From NCBI RefSeq assembly GCF_000379765.1, contig NZ_KB903430.1, forward strand, positions 814,953 to 878,952: 64,000 nucleotides of DNA. Direction: 5' to 3'. Source of the stretch: Flexithrix dorotheae DSM 6795. GTDB taxonomy: Bacteria > Bacteroidota > Bacteroidia > Cytophagales > Flammeovirgaceae. Positions 1 through 9,368 of the stretch are shown in pieces. The notes under the pieces are model-generated. The model did no database searches, was not told where the DNA came from, and saw only the letters and a program-made list of their open reading frames with translations. Made by a program: the position numbers and the translations under genes. The stretch's first letter is position 1, and the number at the start of each line of letters is the position of its first letter.

Positions 1-847
1 GAACACTTTTCTGTAAGGTGGATTCCCAAATTACATTCAAGTCACTTATTTCTGAAAGTCCCTCCCGATAAATATTGGCCATATGGAGTCTTTCCTCATT
101 CCATTTCTCCAAATATTTTAATTTCACTAATAAAACTGCAGCCTGCATCTCGTCCATTCGGGAATTTACGCCTACCTCATCATGCACATACTTTTCACTC
201 GACCCGTAATTCCTTAACCGGACAACTTTTTCATAAATTTCCTGAGAATTGGTAGTAATTGCCCCGGCATCTCCAAAGGCTCCCAGGTTTTTAATGGGGT
301 AAAAACTAGTGGCATTTACATCTCCAAAACTACCGGTTTTTCTCCCATTATAAGTTCCGCCTACCGTCTGTGCATTATCTTCTATTATCTTTAAATTATT
401 CCTTTTTGCCACTGCCATAATTTCATCCATTTTGCATGGATTTCCATATAAATGCACTGGAATAATCGCTTTAGTTTTTCCCGTAATGGATTTTTCTATC
501 AGATAAGGATTAATATTGCCCGTTTCAGAATCCACATCTACAGGAACAGGCTTTGCACCTGTCTGGGAAACAGCCATGAAGGTGGCTATAAAAGTATGGG
601 CAGGAACGATTACTTCATCTCCTTTTCCAATTTCCAAAGCTAATAGGGAAAGTAATAAAGCATCCATACCATTTCCGACACCCAAAGCAAATTTGGTTTC
701 CGAAAATTCGGCAAATTTCTGTTCAAATTCAAATAGTCTTTCCCCAAGAATATACCAGTTGGAATCAATCACTTTTCCTATTTCTTCCCTGATCTCCTCT
801 TTGCAATCCAAATGCATTTTATCAAAAGAAAAAAAAGGAATATTCAT
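1..847 (-). CDS. DegT/DnrJ/EryC1/StrS-family sugar aminotransferase (C-terminus outside window)
   Basis: PLP-dependent aminotransferase of the family that converts keto-sugars, usually nucleotide-linked, to amino-sugars for polysaccharide or O-antigen synthesis. My translation of the reverse strand from ATG at 847 runs open to the window edge (about 282 residues; full family members are about 370). Visible family features are the N-terminal IPFFSFDKMHL segment, VGNGMDAL in the cofactor-binding region, VHLYGNPCKMD, IIEDNAQTVGG, and SFYPIKNLGAFGDAGA, in which the lysine should form the Schiff base with PLP. The sugar specificity cannot be read from this part (FdtB- or WecE-like enzymes are close relatives by pattern). 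The gene has no visible partner in the window; any polysaccharide cluster would lie to the left. Confidence 0.88.
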   Translation of the reverse strand, partial: MNIPFFSFDKMHLDCKEEIREEIGKVIDSNWYILGERLFEFEQKFAEFSETKFALGVGNGMDALLLSLLALEIGKGDEVIVPAHTFIATFMAVSQTGAKPVPVDVDSETGNINPYLIEKSITGKTKAIIPVHLYGNPCKMDEIMAVAKRNNLKIIEDNAQTVGGTYNGRKTGSFGDVNATSFYPIKNLGAFGDAGAITTNSQEIYEKVVRLRNYGSSEKYVHDEVGVNSRMDEMQAAVLLVKLKYLEKWNEERLHMANIYREGLSEISDLNVIWESTLQKSV

Positions 848-1032
848 GGGTTTCAATAAAAAATTCAGCTTTAAAAGTTGCAGGCAAAAACATTAAACAC
901 ACAACAAATCTAAGTTTTTAGCAAGAAATACAATCAGAATTAATTAAATTAATGGAAAATCATCCTTAAACTCCGATTTTTTAATTTTTACTATCTGTCT
1001 GTCTCTTCATTCTACGCATTAGAAATTATCAG

Positions 1033-2157
1033 ATGATGGGAAAATTCTATTTTATAAAAAATATACAAGGAAGTTTATATTTTCTTTTACTCTTATTCAT
1101 TACTCCTTCAATGGCGCAGCAAGCCCCCCTCCACGGAGCAGAAGCTACTCCTTTGCAGACTAAAATCATATTGGAAAATATCAGCGATTTTCCCGCTAAA
1201 ACCGAACTTTGCATAGCTACAATTAAAGAAGATTCTGTGAATTTTATAGGATTGAAGCTGGAAAATGACACCATAATTTACTGCCAAAACAAGAATTACC
1301 TTTTTGAAATCGGAGCGATTACAAAAGTGTTTACCTCTACACTTTTTGCCAGCCTGGTCATTGGGGGCGTGGTAAAGCTGGAAGATTCCATTACCCAATA
1401 CCTGGACTTCTCCCCCAAACAAACACAAAAAGGGGGAAAAGAAATTACCTTCCTTTCTCTGGCTAATCATACTTCAGGATTGCCCAACCATCCTCCAAAT
1501 TTAGTAAAATTACCCTATTACAAAATTGAAGATCCATATGCAGTTTTTGGCAAAACCCAGCTGGAAGATTATTTAAAACATAAAATGAAATTGAAATTTC
1601 CACCAGGAGAAAAATATGAATACTCAAACCTGGGCGTGGGAATTTTAGGGTATTTGCTCGCAAAAAGCACCGGGAAGTCATACAAGAGAATGATGGAGGA
1701 GGAAATATTTGCCATCTACCACATGCCAAATTCAGCCCTTGGAGAGAAATACTATTCCGGGAAACTGGCAAAAGGGCGGGACAAAAAAGGTTTTATTGTT
1801 CCCCCAGCCCATTTCAACGCCATGTTGGCCTCAGGGGGAATATTGTCCACCGCTGAAGATCTGTCCAATTTTGTATTAGCAAATTTTTCCCACGACTATG
1901 TGCTGGATTTTCAGAGGACAAAAACGTTCAGTATTTCCAAAGAAATGGATGTAGCACTTGGCTGGCATATAATGAAAAGTGGCAATGAAAGGGAATGGTA
2001 TTGGCATAATGGGGCTACTGCAGGTTATAAAGCCGCCATGTTAATGGATGTGGAAAACCAAAAAGGTGTAATTATACTATCTAATATTTCGGGTTTTAAC
2101 CCAATTATGGAAAAAATTGATTTGCTTACTCTGGAATTAATGGAATCCTTATATTGA
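1033..2157 (+). CDS. Serine beta-lactamase-fold protein with catalytic serine replaced (likely pseudoenzyme)
   Basis: A 374-residue exported protein of the class C beta-lactamase / penicillin-binding-protein-like family. A signal peptide covers about residues 8-29 (SLYFLLLLFITPSMAQ). The family SxxK motif reads AITK at residues 95-98: codon 1315-1317 is GCG (Ala) where the acylated serine should be. The rest of the site is preserved: the lysine (K98), YSN at 197-199 and HNG at 325-327, as well as the family segments NHTSGLP and FPPGEKYEYSN. With no nucleophile it cannot work by the usual acyl-enzyme route, so it may be a binding protein or a decayed esterase. Its end overlaps the end of the convergent CBM9-like gene by 9 bases. 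The start chosen is the first ATG; the next codon is also ATG. Confidence 0.85.
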   Translation: MMGKFYFIKNIQGSLYFLLLLFITPSMAQQAPLHGAEATPLQTKIILENISDFPAKTELCIATIKEDSVNFIGLKLENDTIIYCQNKNYLFEIGAITKVFTSTLFASLVIGGVVKLEDSITQYLDFSPKQTQKGGKEITFLSLANHTSGLPNHPPNLVKLPYYKIEDPYAVFGKTQLEDYLKHKMKLKFPPGEKYEYSNLGVGILGYLLAKSTGKSYKRMMEEEIFAIYHMPNSALGEKYYSGKLAKGRDKKGFIVPPAHFNAMLASGGILSTAEDLSNFVLANFSHDYVLDFQRTKTFSISKEMDVALGWHIMKSGNEREWYWHNGATAGYKAAMLMDVENQKGVIILSNISGFNPIMEKIDLLTLELMESLY

Positions 2158-2802
2158 ATAACCATGCAACTTTAATATGCCAAAGGAAGTGGGGACATGG
2201 AAATCCGGTTCCGAAGTTTGAGGGTCAACCCAGCTTATCCATTCCATTACAGATTCCGGCTCTTTTATCTCTAAGCACCGACCTCTAAAAAGCCCTGCTT
2301 TTAATTTCCCATCCTCCAAAAGACCAAGTTTTTTCAAAGAAGCCATCGATATACTCCCGGCAACCTCATAGCCATCTGATTTTATTTTCCCAGCCACATT
2401 CAGGTTATTTTTACCAGGCCAGCCCCAGGCAAAATCAAAATCTCTGTAGAAATCCCCTATATAATCCAATACTTTGCTTTCCGGATCCATTTCCAAACAA
2501 TAATAGGGTTTCATCTGATCATCCCGTTTAAAAAAAATCTCTACCCGATCTGAATAAATCACCTCCATTTTATCAGAACTGGTATTCTTCACCAAAATGT
2601 TGTGGTCTTTCACCAAAAAATGAAAATAAAACCTTTCTTCATCCCAAAGGGCCCGGAATTCTATTTTTGGAGGTTGCCCTGATTGCCAGGGATAAATAAA
2701 CTCACTTAGGATTTCAGCTTTTTCCCACGATAAATGATTCAATTCTCCAGTGGTTCCGGATTCATTTTTTTTAACTAAATAAATCTTTTCTTTCTCTTTC
2801 AT
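2149..2802 (-). CDS. Carbohydrate-binding family 9-like (DOMON-fold) protein
   Basis: A 217-residue protein with the pattern of CBM9-like beta-sandwich proteins of Bacteroidota. Visible features are an N-terminal strand pair with many aromatic residues (FRALWDEERFYFHFLVKD), a central YSDRVEIFFKRDD segment, YYCLEMDP, and a C-terminal region ending in TSFGILKLHGYSI. The family binds sugars in xylanases, but free-standing members like this one are of uncertain function and may be enzymes or sensors. No signal peptide is visible, so it is probably cytoplasmic. It lies alone, convergent with and overlapping the upstream beta-lactamase-like gene by 9 bases. Confidence 0.7.
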   Translation of the reverse strand: MKEKEKIYLVKKNESGTTGELNHLSWEKAEILSEFIYPWQSGQPPKIEFRALWDEERFYFHFLVKDHNILVKNTSSDKMEVIYSDRVEIFFKRDDQMKPYYCLEMDPESKVLDYIGDFYRDFDFAWGWPGKNNLNVAGKIKSDGYEVAGSISMASLKKLGLLEDGKLKAGLFRGRCLEIKEPESVMEWISWVDPQTSEPDFHVPTSFGILKLHGYSI

Positions 2803-3074
2803 TTTTTTATCGAACAGATGTGGAGCAGGTAATTAAAAAGAAGAATTAACAATTGTTAACCGTATAAACAGCGTAATCATCAGGGAAATAATACAATTTA
2901 AAACTTCCTGGTTTTCACCTCCACCATTCTTAAAGAAGGGGAAACAATAAATATTTGATATTTCATTAATCCAACAAAAGTAGAGAAGTTAACCGAAAAG
3001 CAATAAAAATTACATCAGTAGTTATCCTGATGCAAATGCAGGTAATCCTCCAGCCAACCAGCCGTTTAGAGGAC

Positions 3075-3350
3075 ATGAAAAAACAACTACTCTTTTTTTT
3101 ATTTAGTCTGGGAATGTTTTGTGGCAGTTACCTTGTGGGTTACAAAAACGGTCAGATCGACCACATTGAAAGCAAGCAGGCTATATTTAATATCTGCGAA
3201 GAAGAATGTTATCAGGAACTCTCCGTAAGGAAAGTGATCTCTCATAGATTTCCAGCTCCATACAATTATTACCTGGTGAAGTTTATTACCGATTGTAAAA
3301 ATATTGGAAAGGAAAAGCCTGCTAAAACCTTAAGCGCACAGCTGAAATAA
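3075..3350 (+). CDS. Small exported protein of unknown function
   Basis: About 91 residues from ATG 3075, which is preceded by a purine-rich GAGG. An in-frame ATG at 3030 would add 15 residues ahead of the obvious hydrophobic start. The N-terminus (KKQLLFFLFSLGMFCGSYLVGY) is a signal peptide or membrane anchor. The rest is polar with cysteines in an ICEEECYQ segment and again near ITDCKNIG, so disulfides in the periplasm are possible. I do not recognise the family. It ends 2 bases before the convergent TolC-type gene. Confidence 0.5.
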   Translation: MKKQLLFFLFSLGMFCGSYLVGYKNGQIDHIESKQAIFNICEEECYQELSVRKVISHRFPAPYNYYLVKFITDCKNIGKEKPAKTLSAQLK

Positions 3351-3352
3351 AA

Positions 3353-4816
3353 TCACATTCCCAAACCTGCAGCCCAACGCAATGTAGCTTGAGACTTGGC
3401 ATATTTGTGTTGCATATCATATAATTTAACTTCAGCCTCAATCAATTTTCCTTCCCGCACATTTACATAAAACACAGAACTTTCCCCATTAAAAAACTTC
3501 TGACGCTCCCCGGAAAGCATTTTTCTATAATTATTCACCATTTGTTCCTGCATCTCCAAAGTTTTTTCCAGGTTTAACATGTCGTTGTAAACTACGTATA
3601 AATCATTTAGAATTTTCCTTTCCAGTCGAATCCTTTCCAGGTTTGTCTGTTCTATTTTTATCCCTGTTTGTTTCACCTTTGCCCTTTCCTTTCTCAGAAA
3701 AACAGGCATATTAAAAGCCACACCAAATTTATAATCCTCACTAAACCTGGCTGATTCTACAGGCGCTCCACTTCGGCTTAAAAAATTATAATTTAGATTA
3801 AGTGTTGGTTTAAGCATTTCTTTGGCCAGCTTTTCATCAATACTAAGTCCTTCAATTTTCAGCCTGATCTTCTGGATTTCCGGATGGTTATTTCTGGCAA
3901 ACTCGTATAAATCCTCAATAGGAGCTTCGGAAAAAGATTCTGGTAGATTAGGCGTGGGCACGAAAGTATCCGATAATTCCAATGGAACATCTTCTGGTCC
4001 CCAAATATGATTGGACAAAATCAGTCTGGAATTTTGGAGTTCCACTGAGGCATTCTGTAAATCGATTTCCCTTTGTTGCATGGTTATCATGGCTTCTACT
4101 GAATCCAGCCTGGCCAGGTCTCCCTGCCTCACCCTGATTTTAACCGCATTAAACCGGAAAAGAGCCAGTTCGTAACCATTCTGAAATAACCGGTATTTAT
4201 GATAACTAAAGTACCAGGACCAATAATCTTTCGCCACTTCCAAAAGTAATTTGTTGATCATTTTCACTTTTTCTGCTTCAGCAAGACTTTCAAAGATCTC
4301 CGCCTGCTTCATTGCAGCCCTTCGCTGATCAATAAATAAACCCTGACCTATAGGGACAGATATTCCGGCAAAAGCCAGACCCTGGCCACTATCCGTATCA
4401 TTCTGTGGATTAAGATACTCGCCTGTATTTTTCTCATATCCGGCTTTTAAATCAATTCCCCCAATCCATACCGGCACTTTTAACTCAGACTTCCATAAGG
4501 CGTAATAATCTTTCCCTTTGAATTGCTTTGTATCATAATCAGAAGACAATTTAGGATCAAAACCTCCTCTGGCTAAACGGATTTGTTGCCGGGCATTTTC
4601 CGATAATAAATCGGCCTGTTTGGCTACAGGATGATAAGTAAGGATTTGGGAAAACAAATCATCAATCTGAAGCACAAGGCTGTCAGGTTCGTTAAAAGGA
4701 TTGGCATTTATCTGAAAACCAAAGCTCATGAGGAAAATTCCCAATAGAATCCTGTGACTTACAGCACTAGCCGAAATGGTAAAATTGAATTTATGTACAA
4801 ACATTTTAAAAATCAC
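3353..4816 (-). CDS. TolC-family outer membrane efflux protein
   Basis: A 487-residue outer membrane channel of the TolC/OEP type, the last gene of a three-gene leftward exporter operon (ABC permease, HlyD adaptor, TolC). A hydrophobic stretch at about residues 22-38 serves as signal peptide. The mature part consists of long amphipathic helices with the duplicated OEP pattern: ARQQIRLARGGFDPKL and GISVPIGQGLFIDQRR in the first half, and LNLNYNFLSRSG and GVAFNMPVFLRKERAKV in the second. These are the segments that form the barrel strands and coiled-coil tunnel. It probably carries a peptide, protein or lipid substrate across the outer membrane together with the two upstream genes. No substrate gene is visible next to it. 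Confidence 0.9.
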   Translation of the reverse strand: MIFKMFVHKFNFTISASAVSHRILLGIFLMSFGFQINANPFNEPDSLVLQIDDLFSQILTYHPVAKQADLLSENARQQIRLARGGFDPKLSSDYDTKQFKGKDYYALWKSELKVPVWIGGIDLKAGYEKNTGEYLNPQNDTDSGQGLAFAGISVPIGQGLFIDQRRAAMKQAEIFESLAEAEKVKMINKLLLEVAKDYWSWYFSYHKYRLFQNGYELALFRFNAVKIRVRQGDLARLDSVEAMITMQQREIDLQNASVELQNSRLILSNHIWGPEDVPLELSDTFVPTPNLPESFSEAPIEDLYEFARNNHPEIQKIRLKIEGLSIDEKLAKEMLKPTLNLNYNFLSRSGAPVESARFSEDYKFGVAFNMPVFLRKERAKVKQTGIKIEQTNLERIRLERKILNDLYVVYNDMLNLEKTLEMQEQMVNNYRKMLSGERQKFFNGESSVFYVNVREGKLIEAEVKLYDMQHKYAKSQATLRWAAGLGM

Positions 4817-4857
4817 TTTAATCTTTCACGGCATTTCAAATTCAGTTCAGCCATTCA

Positions 4858-6246
4858 TTACAAATATTTCAATGCTTTTTGATCAGCTTCCCCTTTTTCT
4901 GTTCCTTCAGTATATGGGGTAATTGTTGGTGGGAAACCATTCAACTGTCGCCATAATTCATAATAAACAGGCACATCATCCAGCATTACCCAGCCTCTCA
5001 CCCCCGAACCTAATCTCAACTGCTCAGGCCATTCCTCATCTCCTTCTATTTTATCTGGCGTAATAAGAACCCTGTATTTTCCTCCTTTACCTTTGCTATC
5101 CACCCGGTCAATCACCTGCACTTTTCCTCCAAAGGTACCCACCGAAACACTAGGCCACCCTGAAAATTGGATTACCGGCCATCCGTCAAACTGAAGCCGA
5201 ACATGCCTGTTTTTTTGTAACAGGGGGACGTCCATCGCCTTTACATAAAGTGCTACAGCCAATTCAGGTTCATTTGGCATAATGGTTAATAGCGCTTCCT
5301 GTTCTTTAACTGTTTCCCCAATACCACTTTTCAGGGCTTTCACAATAAAGCCATCTTGTGGTGCCACAATATTATATTGTTGGTTCCTTATGGTCATATT
5401 GGCCAATTCATTTGTTAGTTTAGCAAGGGACGCTTCTGAGTCAGATATCTCGGCCAGTGTGGCACTTTTATCCGATTCGGCTTTGGAAATTTTATCAAAT
5501 GCTTCTGCCTCAATGGTACTCAAATTGATCACTTCAATCAGGTAATCATTACGGGAGGCATCCAGTTTATTCTGAGCACTTACCACTTTGGCCTTGGCTT
5601 CCTGCACTTTAATTTGCGCACTCTCCAGTTTGGTAAGGGCTACCAACCCGCTATCATATAAATTCTGATACATACCAACCTGCCTTTGAGCCACTCCAAC
5701 CAAAGTTTTTACCGCCACCAGGTCGTTACTATCCATTTCAATTTTCAATTTCTTCTGGATAATCTTTTTCTCCGTTTGGGAAAGCTTAAGTGTCAACCCG
5801 GCTTTGAGAGCATTAATTTGCCTGTTTAAGGCATCCACTTTTCCCTTCTTATTGTCAATTACTCCCTTTTTAGCATTTACCTGTTCCTGTAGTCTGGTCA
5901 ACAATTGGGGATCAAAATACTTATCCTTGATTTCTGCAATTTGGACAAGCGTATCTCCCTTTCCCACAAATTGACCTTCAGAAACTCTCCAGTCCACAAT
6001 CCTCCCGGCTATAGCAGTTTCTACGGTTTGAGGTCTGTCTGAAGGGGAAAGAGCTGTAAGTTCTCCCTCCGAGCGGATATTTTGTTGCCAGGGAAGAAAT
6101 AAAATGATAAGGGCTAAAAACAACAAAATCCCCAAAGTTCTGGAAAGATTTTTTGTTCCACCAGGTGTTTGAAGCACCTTCATCGAATTCAGTTTTTGTT
6201 GGTAAACCGAATCATCAATTCTTTGTTTTGGTGATAATCTTAGCAT
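4858..6246 (-). CDS. HlyD-family membrane fusion protein
   Basis: A 462-residue periplasmic adaptor that links the inner-membrane ABC exporter to the TolC-type channel. One transmembrane segment lies at about residues 38-54 (TLGILLFLALIILFLPW). A lipoyl half-domain follows (TAIAGRIVDWRVSEGQFVGKGDT), then a long alpha-helical hairpin (about 110-290). The second lipoyl half is YNIVAPQDGFIVKALKSGIG, followed by beta-barrel domains to the C-terminus (VRLQFDGWPVIQFSGWP, RVLITPD). The C-terminus is rich in charged residues. It lies 35 bases downstream of the ABC gene and 41 bases upstream of the TolC gene, so the three are surely one operon. Confidence 0.92.
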   Translation of the reverse strand: MLRLSPKQRIDDSVYQQKLNSMKVLQTPGGTKNLSRTLGILLFLALIILFLPWQQNIRSEGELTALSPSDRPQTVETAIAGRIVDWRVSEGQFVGKGDTLVQIAEIKDKYFDPQLLTRLQEQVNAKKGVIDNKKGKVDALNRQINALKAGLTLKLSQTEKKIIQKKLKIEMDSNDLVAVKTLVGVAQRQVGMYQNLYDSGLVALTKLESAQIKVQEAKAKVVSAQNKLDASRNDYLIEVINLSTIEAEAFDKISKAESDKSATLAEISDSEASLAKLTNELANMTIRNQQYNIVAPQDGFIVKALKSGIGETVKEQEALLTIMPNEPELAVALYVKAMDVPLLQKNRHVRLQFDGWPVIQFSGWPSVSVGTFGGKVQVIDRVDSKGKGGKYRVLITPDKIEGDEEWPEQLRLGSGVRGWVMLDDVPVYYELWRQLNGFPPTITPYTEGTEKGEADQKALKYL

Positions 6247-6281
6247 TTTTTATTTTTTTTGAGATCAATTCATTTTTTGTT

Positions 6282-8474
6282 TTAAATCAGATCTTCTTCT
6301 TTCGGGTATTCTAATAAATCTTTAAATTCTTTTTTAGCGGCTAAATCCTTATAGGCTCCATCTTTTACAATTAAACCTTCATTTAGGATTACTACCCGAT
6401 TACAACCGGCCAGCATCATAGGATCATTAGATACACACACTAAAGTCCAGGGATTTTTCTTATCCATTAAAAACCCGAGAATTTTGACTCTATCACTTTT
6501 TTCCAAATCAATAAGTTCATCATTCAGAATCAGTAATTGAGGCTTTTCAGCAATACACCGGGCAAGTATCAGCTTAATAGCCACACTTTTGGCAAATTTC
6601 TTTCCACCGGAAACCATGGAAGTCATGATACCATCAGGTAAACTACTCACCATATCAGCCAGCCCTACATTGTCCAGTGCCCACATCATATCGTCATAAG
6701 TTACCTTCGGATTCCCCATTGAAATATTTTCCAAAATAGACCCTTCAAAAATATCTTCATTAGTCACATTTTTAGCCACTAAATCTCTCATGCTGTTCAC
6801 ATTAATATCACGTAGTGAGATTCCATTCATCCTGATTCCACCTTCATAGCTTTCCAACAATCCGGTAATCACCTGTGCAAGTGTGTTTTTACCTGAACTA
6901 TTGTACCCGGCAAGACAAATTCTTTCCCCTGCAGCAATCGACAGATTAATATCTTTAATGGCATATTCACTCGATCCAGGATATTTATAACTCAGATTTT
7001 TTATATCCACCTTCATTCCTTTGAACCCACCTTTTGGAAGAACAATTCCCCCTTTTCTTTCTAGCTTCAAATCGGTAACCTGCCCAATTTTTTCAACTGC
7101 AGTTAATACATCATACACCGTTTTTAAGCTAAGAATAAGTTTTTCTACTGCACTTAAAATTAGGATAATCACAATTTCAGTAGCAACAAACTGACCGAGG
7201 GTAATTTGTCTGTCAATTACCAAATAGCTACCAATTATCAGGAGCCCTCCGGTAACAATTGTTTTAAAACCTACTATACTGATAAACTGGGTCATTAAAA
7301 CCTGGAAATGCTTCTTTCTGTACTGAAGATAATTATTCACATAACCATCCATTTTTTGCATAGGCAATGAGGTACTTCCGGCAATTTTAAAAGCATAGAG
7401 CGTTCGGGCAACCTCCTCCAGCCAGTGTGCCACTTTATACTTGTATTTTGATTCTATCAGACTTGTTTTCAAGCCCTTAGGGCCTGTAAAATAAAATACT
7501 AATGTAAGGGTAAGCATCAGGATAATTCCAAAAAGCACAAAGAAGGGGTGATAAAACGAAAGTAGAATAATCCCAAACACAATTTGCAATGCAGATCCCG
7601 TAACATCAATCAGGAGTTTAGGTAACCCTTTCTGAATCGTTAGGATATCGAAAAATCTATTCATCAATTCCGGAGCGTATTCATTGAGGATAGCCTCTGA
7701 TCTGATTTTTGGAATCCGGAAACTAAACTCAAAGGCTGCTTTCACAAAAATCCGCCTTTCCAAAACCTCAACCAGAGAATATTGTATTACCTGAAGCACT
7801 CCTGCAATTAAAATTGCAATAATCACAAAACCGATTAACCAGACAATTGAATTAAAAATCACTCCCCCAGAAATCATTTCAATAATTGACTGAACGCCAA
7901 TCGGAAGGGCAAGGCTGATCAGGGCAATGATAATTGAATAGAAATATATATATAAAATATCCCTCTTTTCCGCATTTAATAAGTTGAACAAACGGGATAT
8001 CGGTCCGGTCACTTTTTTCAGATGGCTGGAGTCGTCATCGCTCACCATTGGCTCTACCTGATAGGGTAATCCATATGGTATTTTCCCATTCTCTTCTATA
8101 AACCAGATTTTCTCCAGGTATTCCAAATCACACACCTCTTCAGATCCGGTTTTATCAAACATATAACAATTTACCTCCCGCTCCTTTTTTTGGATCACGA
8201 CTGGAATTATTTCATCTCGTATTTTGGCAAAAGTGACCAGACTACTAGGAGCCGCCTTTACAAATTCAAGAAAATGTTCCTCCTCAATGGATTCGTAAAG
8301 TACGGTGAAGTCAATCAGAAACCCTTTTTCATTTACAGCTTCAATAAACTGTTTAGGATTACTCTGATAGTCAATGGTATACTGAGAAAAACCAGTTGGC
8401 TTAATGAGCTCTGGCTCAGATAATTTGGCTTGCTTTAATCGTTCTAAAACAGCATCTGCCTGTAATGAATTCAT
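6282..8474 (-). CDS. Peptidase-less ABC exporter (permease-ATPase) with degenerate ATPase motifs
   Basis: A 730-residue half-transporter of the type I secretion layout: an N-terminal cytosolic region of about 165 residues, a six-helix membrane domain (about 175-480) and a nucleotide-binding domain (about 490-730). The N-terminal region lacks a recognisable C39 peptidase motif. ATPase motifs are recognisable but off consensus. Walker A is GYNSSGKNT at 523-531 (consensus GxxGxGKST). The Q-loop position appears to be Asn (VTNEDIFEG). The signature is VSGGK at 621-625. Walker B keeps D652-E653, but the H-loop region (VCVSNDP, about 680-685) has no histidine. It could be a slow ATPase, or rely on a partner. 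It is the first gene of the exporter operon; the start is the first ATG. Confidence 0.85.
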   Translation of the reverse strand: MNSLQADAVLERLKQAKLSEPELIKPTGFSQYTIDYQSNPKQFIEAVNEKGFLIDFTVLYESIEEEHFLEFVKAAPSSLVTFAKIRDEIIPVVIQKKEREVNCYMFDKTGSEEVCDLEYLEKIWFIEENGKIPYGLPYQVEPMVSDDDSSHLKKVTGPISRLFNLLNAEKRDILYIYFYSIIIALISLALPIGVQSIIEMISGGVIFNSIVWLIGFVIIAILIAGVLQVIQYSLVEVLERRIFVKAAFEFSFRIPKIRSEAILNEYAPELMNRFFDILTIQKGLPKLLIDVTGSALQIVFGIILLSFYHPFFVLFGIILMLTLTLVFYFTGPKGLKTSLIESKYKYKVAHWLEEVARTLYAFKIAGSTSLPMQKMDGYVNNYLQYRKKHFQVLMTQFISIVGFKTIVTGGLLIIGSYLVIDRQITLGQFVATEIVIILILSAVEKLILSLKTVYDVLTAVEKIGQVTDLKLERKGGIVLPKGGFKGMKVDIKNLSYKYPGSSEYAIKDINLSIAAGERICLAGYNSSGKNTLAQVITGLLESYEGGIRMNGISLRDINVNSMRDLVAKNVTNEDIFEGSILENISMGNPKVTYDDMMWALDNVGLADMVSSLPDGIMTSMVSGGKKFAKSVAIKLILARCIAEKPQLLILNDELIDLEKSDRVKILGFLMDKKNPWTLVCVSNDPMMLAGCNRVVILNEGLIVKDGAYKDLAAKKEFKDLLEYPKEEDLI

Positions 8475-8909
8475 ATATTTAAAATATGGTATTTCCTACC
8501 AGGTCACATTTTTGGAAATTATTTTAATTGAGCAATTATGGCAAACTTATAATGTTTAATTTAATCTCACTAAATCAACAGAGCAGAATACTAAAATGAA
8601 TTAAAATTTATGGTATTCTCCTTAGATTAATTCTTTCCCAAATAAAAGGCAGTGAATCTTAAAAAAAATCCCCAGCCTGAACAGAATCCAAACCCAAGTC
8701 ATTGTTAAAGTTGATTGAGTGACTAATACAATAGATAAAAAGTGAGTTCAAAAAAGGTTTATATTCTTTCAAAACTTTTTATCTCTAAGCATTGCCAGAA
8801 ATATCTGTTTCGACTAGCATGAAATAAGTGGGGTATATCAGTGTGTTAATAAACTGATTATCAACCCCAAATTCTTATTACTTATTTATTGCCTGTGTCA
8901 CTAGTATTT
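8475..8909. other. Intergenic stretch, no gene seen
   Basis: AT-rich spacer upstream of the exporter operon. The only structure I see is an imperfect inverted repeat at about 8830-8866 (GGGG...ATCAGT / ACTGAT...CCCC), which sits just past the end of the possible small lipoprotein gene and may be its terminator. Confidence 0.4.
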
Positions 8910-9209
8910 TCAAAGCCTGAAGGATTCATATAAAATAAAAAGCGGGAAATAGGCTGAGCGTAAAAATAAGGATAAGGGTTTACGTAAGTGGTGATAGCTT
9001 TTATAAAAAATACTGTTCTGGTAATTTATCTCAGCTCGCTGAGATTGCATGTGAACATGATTAACAGCAAGTTCAATTTTTTTTTCAAAATCCGACTCTT
9101 CACTGAAGGGGATTTCAAAGTTTCCTACAATAATAGAGAAATTTTTCTGTGGCAAAAAGGCACCACAACTAAAAAGCATGATTAAAAGGAATATGGCAGC
9201 TTTCTTCAA
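8910..9209 (-). CDS. Possible small lipoprotein
   Basis: An open frame of 99 residues starting with TTG at 9209. The first residues (KKAAIFLLIMLFSCGAF) look like a lipoprotein signal with LFSC as lipobox. The rest has no motif I recognise and ends in a hydrophobic, aromatic stretch (SAYFPLFILYESFRL). Support is the plausible signal and a purine-rich GTAAAG just before the start. Against it are the rare start codon and the lack of neighbours. It may be a degraded gene. Confidence 0.4.
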   Translation of the reverse strand: MKKAAIFLLIMLFSCGAFLPQKNFSIIVGNFEIPFSEESDFEKKIELAVNHVHMQSQRAEINYQNSIFYKSYHHLRKPLSLFLRSAYFPLFILYESFRL

Positions 9210-9344
9210 CTTTACTTATTTAGCTTTTCTCATTTTTTTACCTTAACTTTTAAAACTTAAAAAAGTTTATTTTCAGCTATATTTTTTTTAAACTTTTTTC
9301 AAATTTCAGGCCATTTTCAGAAAATGATAATCAGCAAAATTTTC

Positions 9345-9368
9345 GGGAACGTTTTTGGGAACGTTGCC
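9345..9368. promoter_or_regulatory. Tandem GGGAACGTT boxes upstream of uxaC (operator candidate)
   Basis: GGGAACGTT occurs at 9345-9353 and again at 9357-9365, 12 bases apart. The second continues as GGGAACGTTGCC, a near-palindrome around AACGTT. Palindromes with a central CG are typical of LacI-family regulators, which commonly control uronate genes. The boxes lie about 200 bases upstream of the first gene of the uronate cluster. The regulator itself is not in the window, so the assignment is inference. Confidence 0.45.

Noticed and set aside
516..896. A 126-codon plus-strand frame
   Set aside because: It lies antisense to the sugar aminotransferase, whose translation is clearly conserved-like on the other strand.
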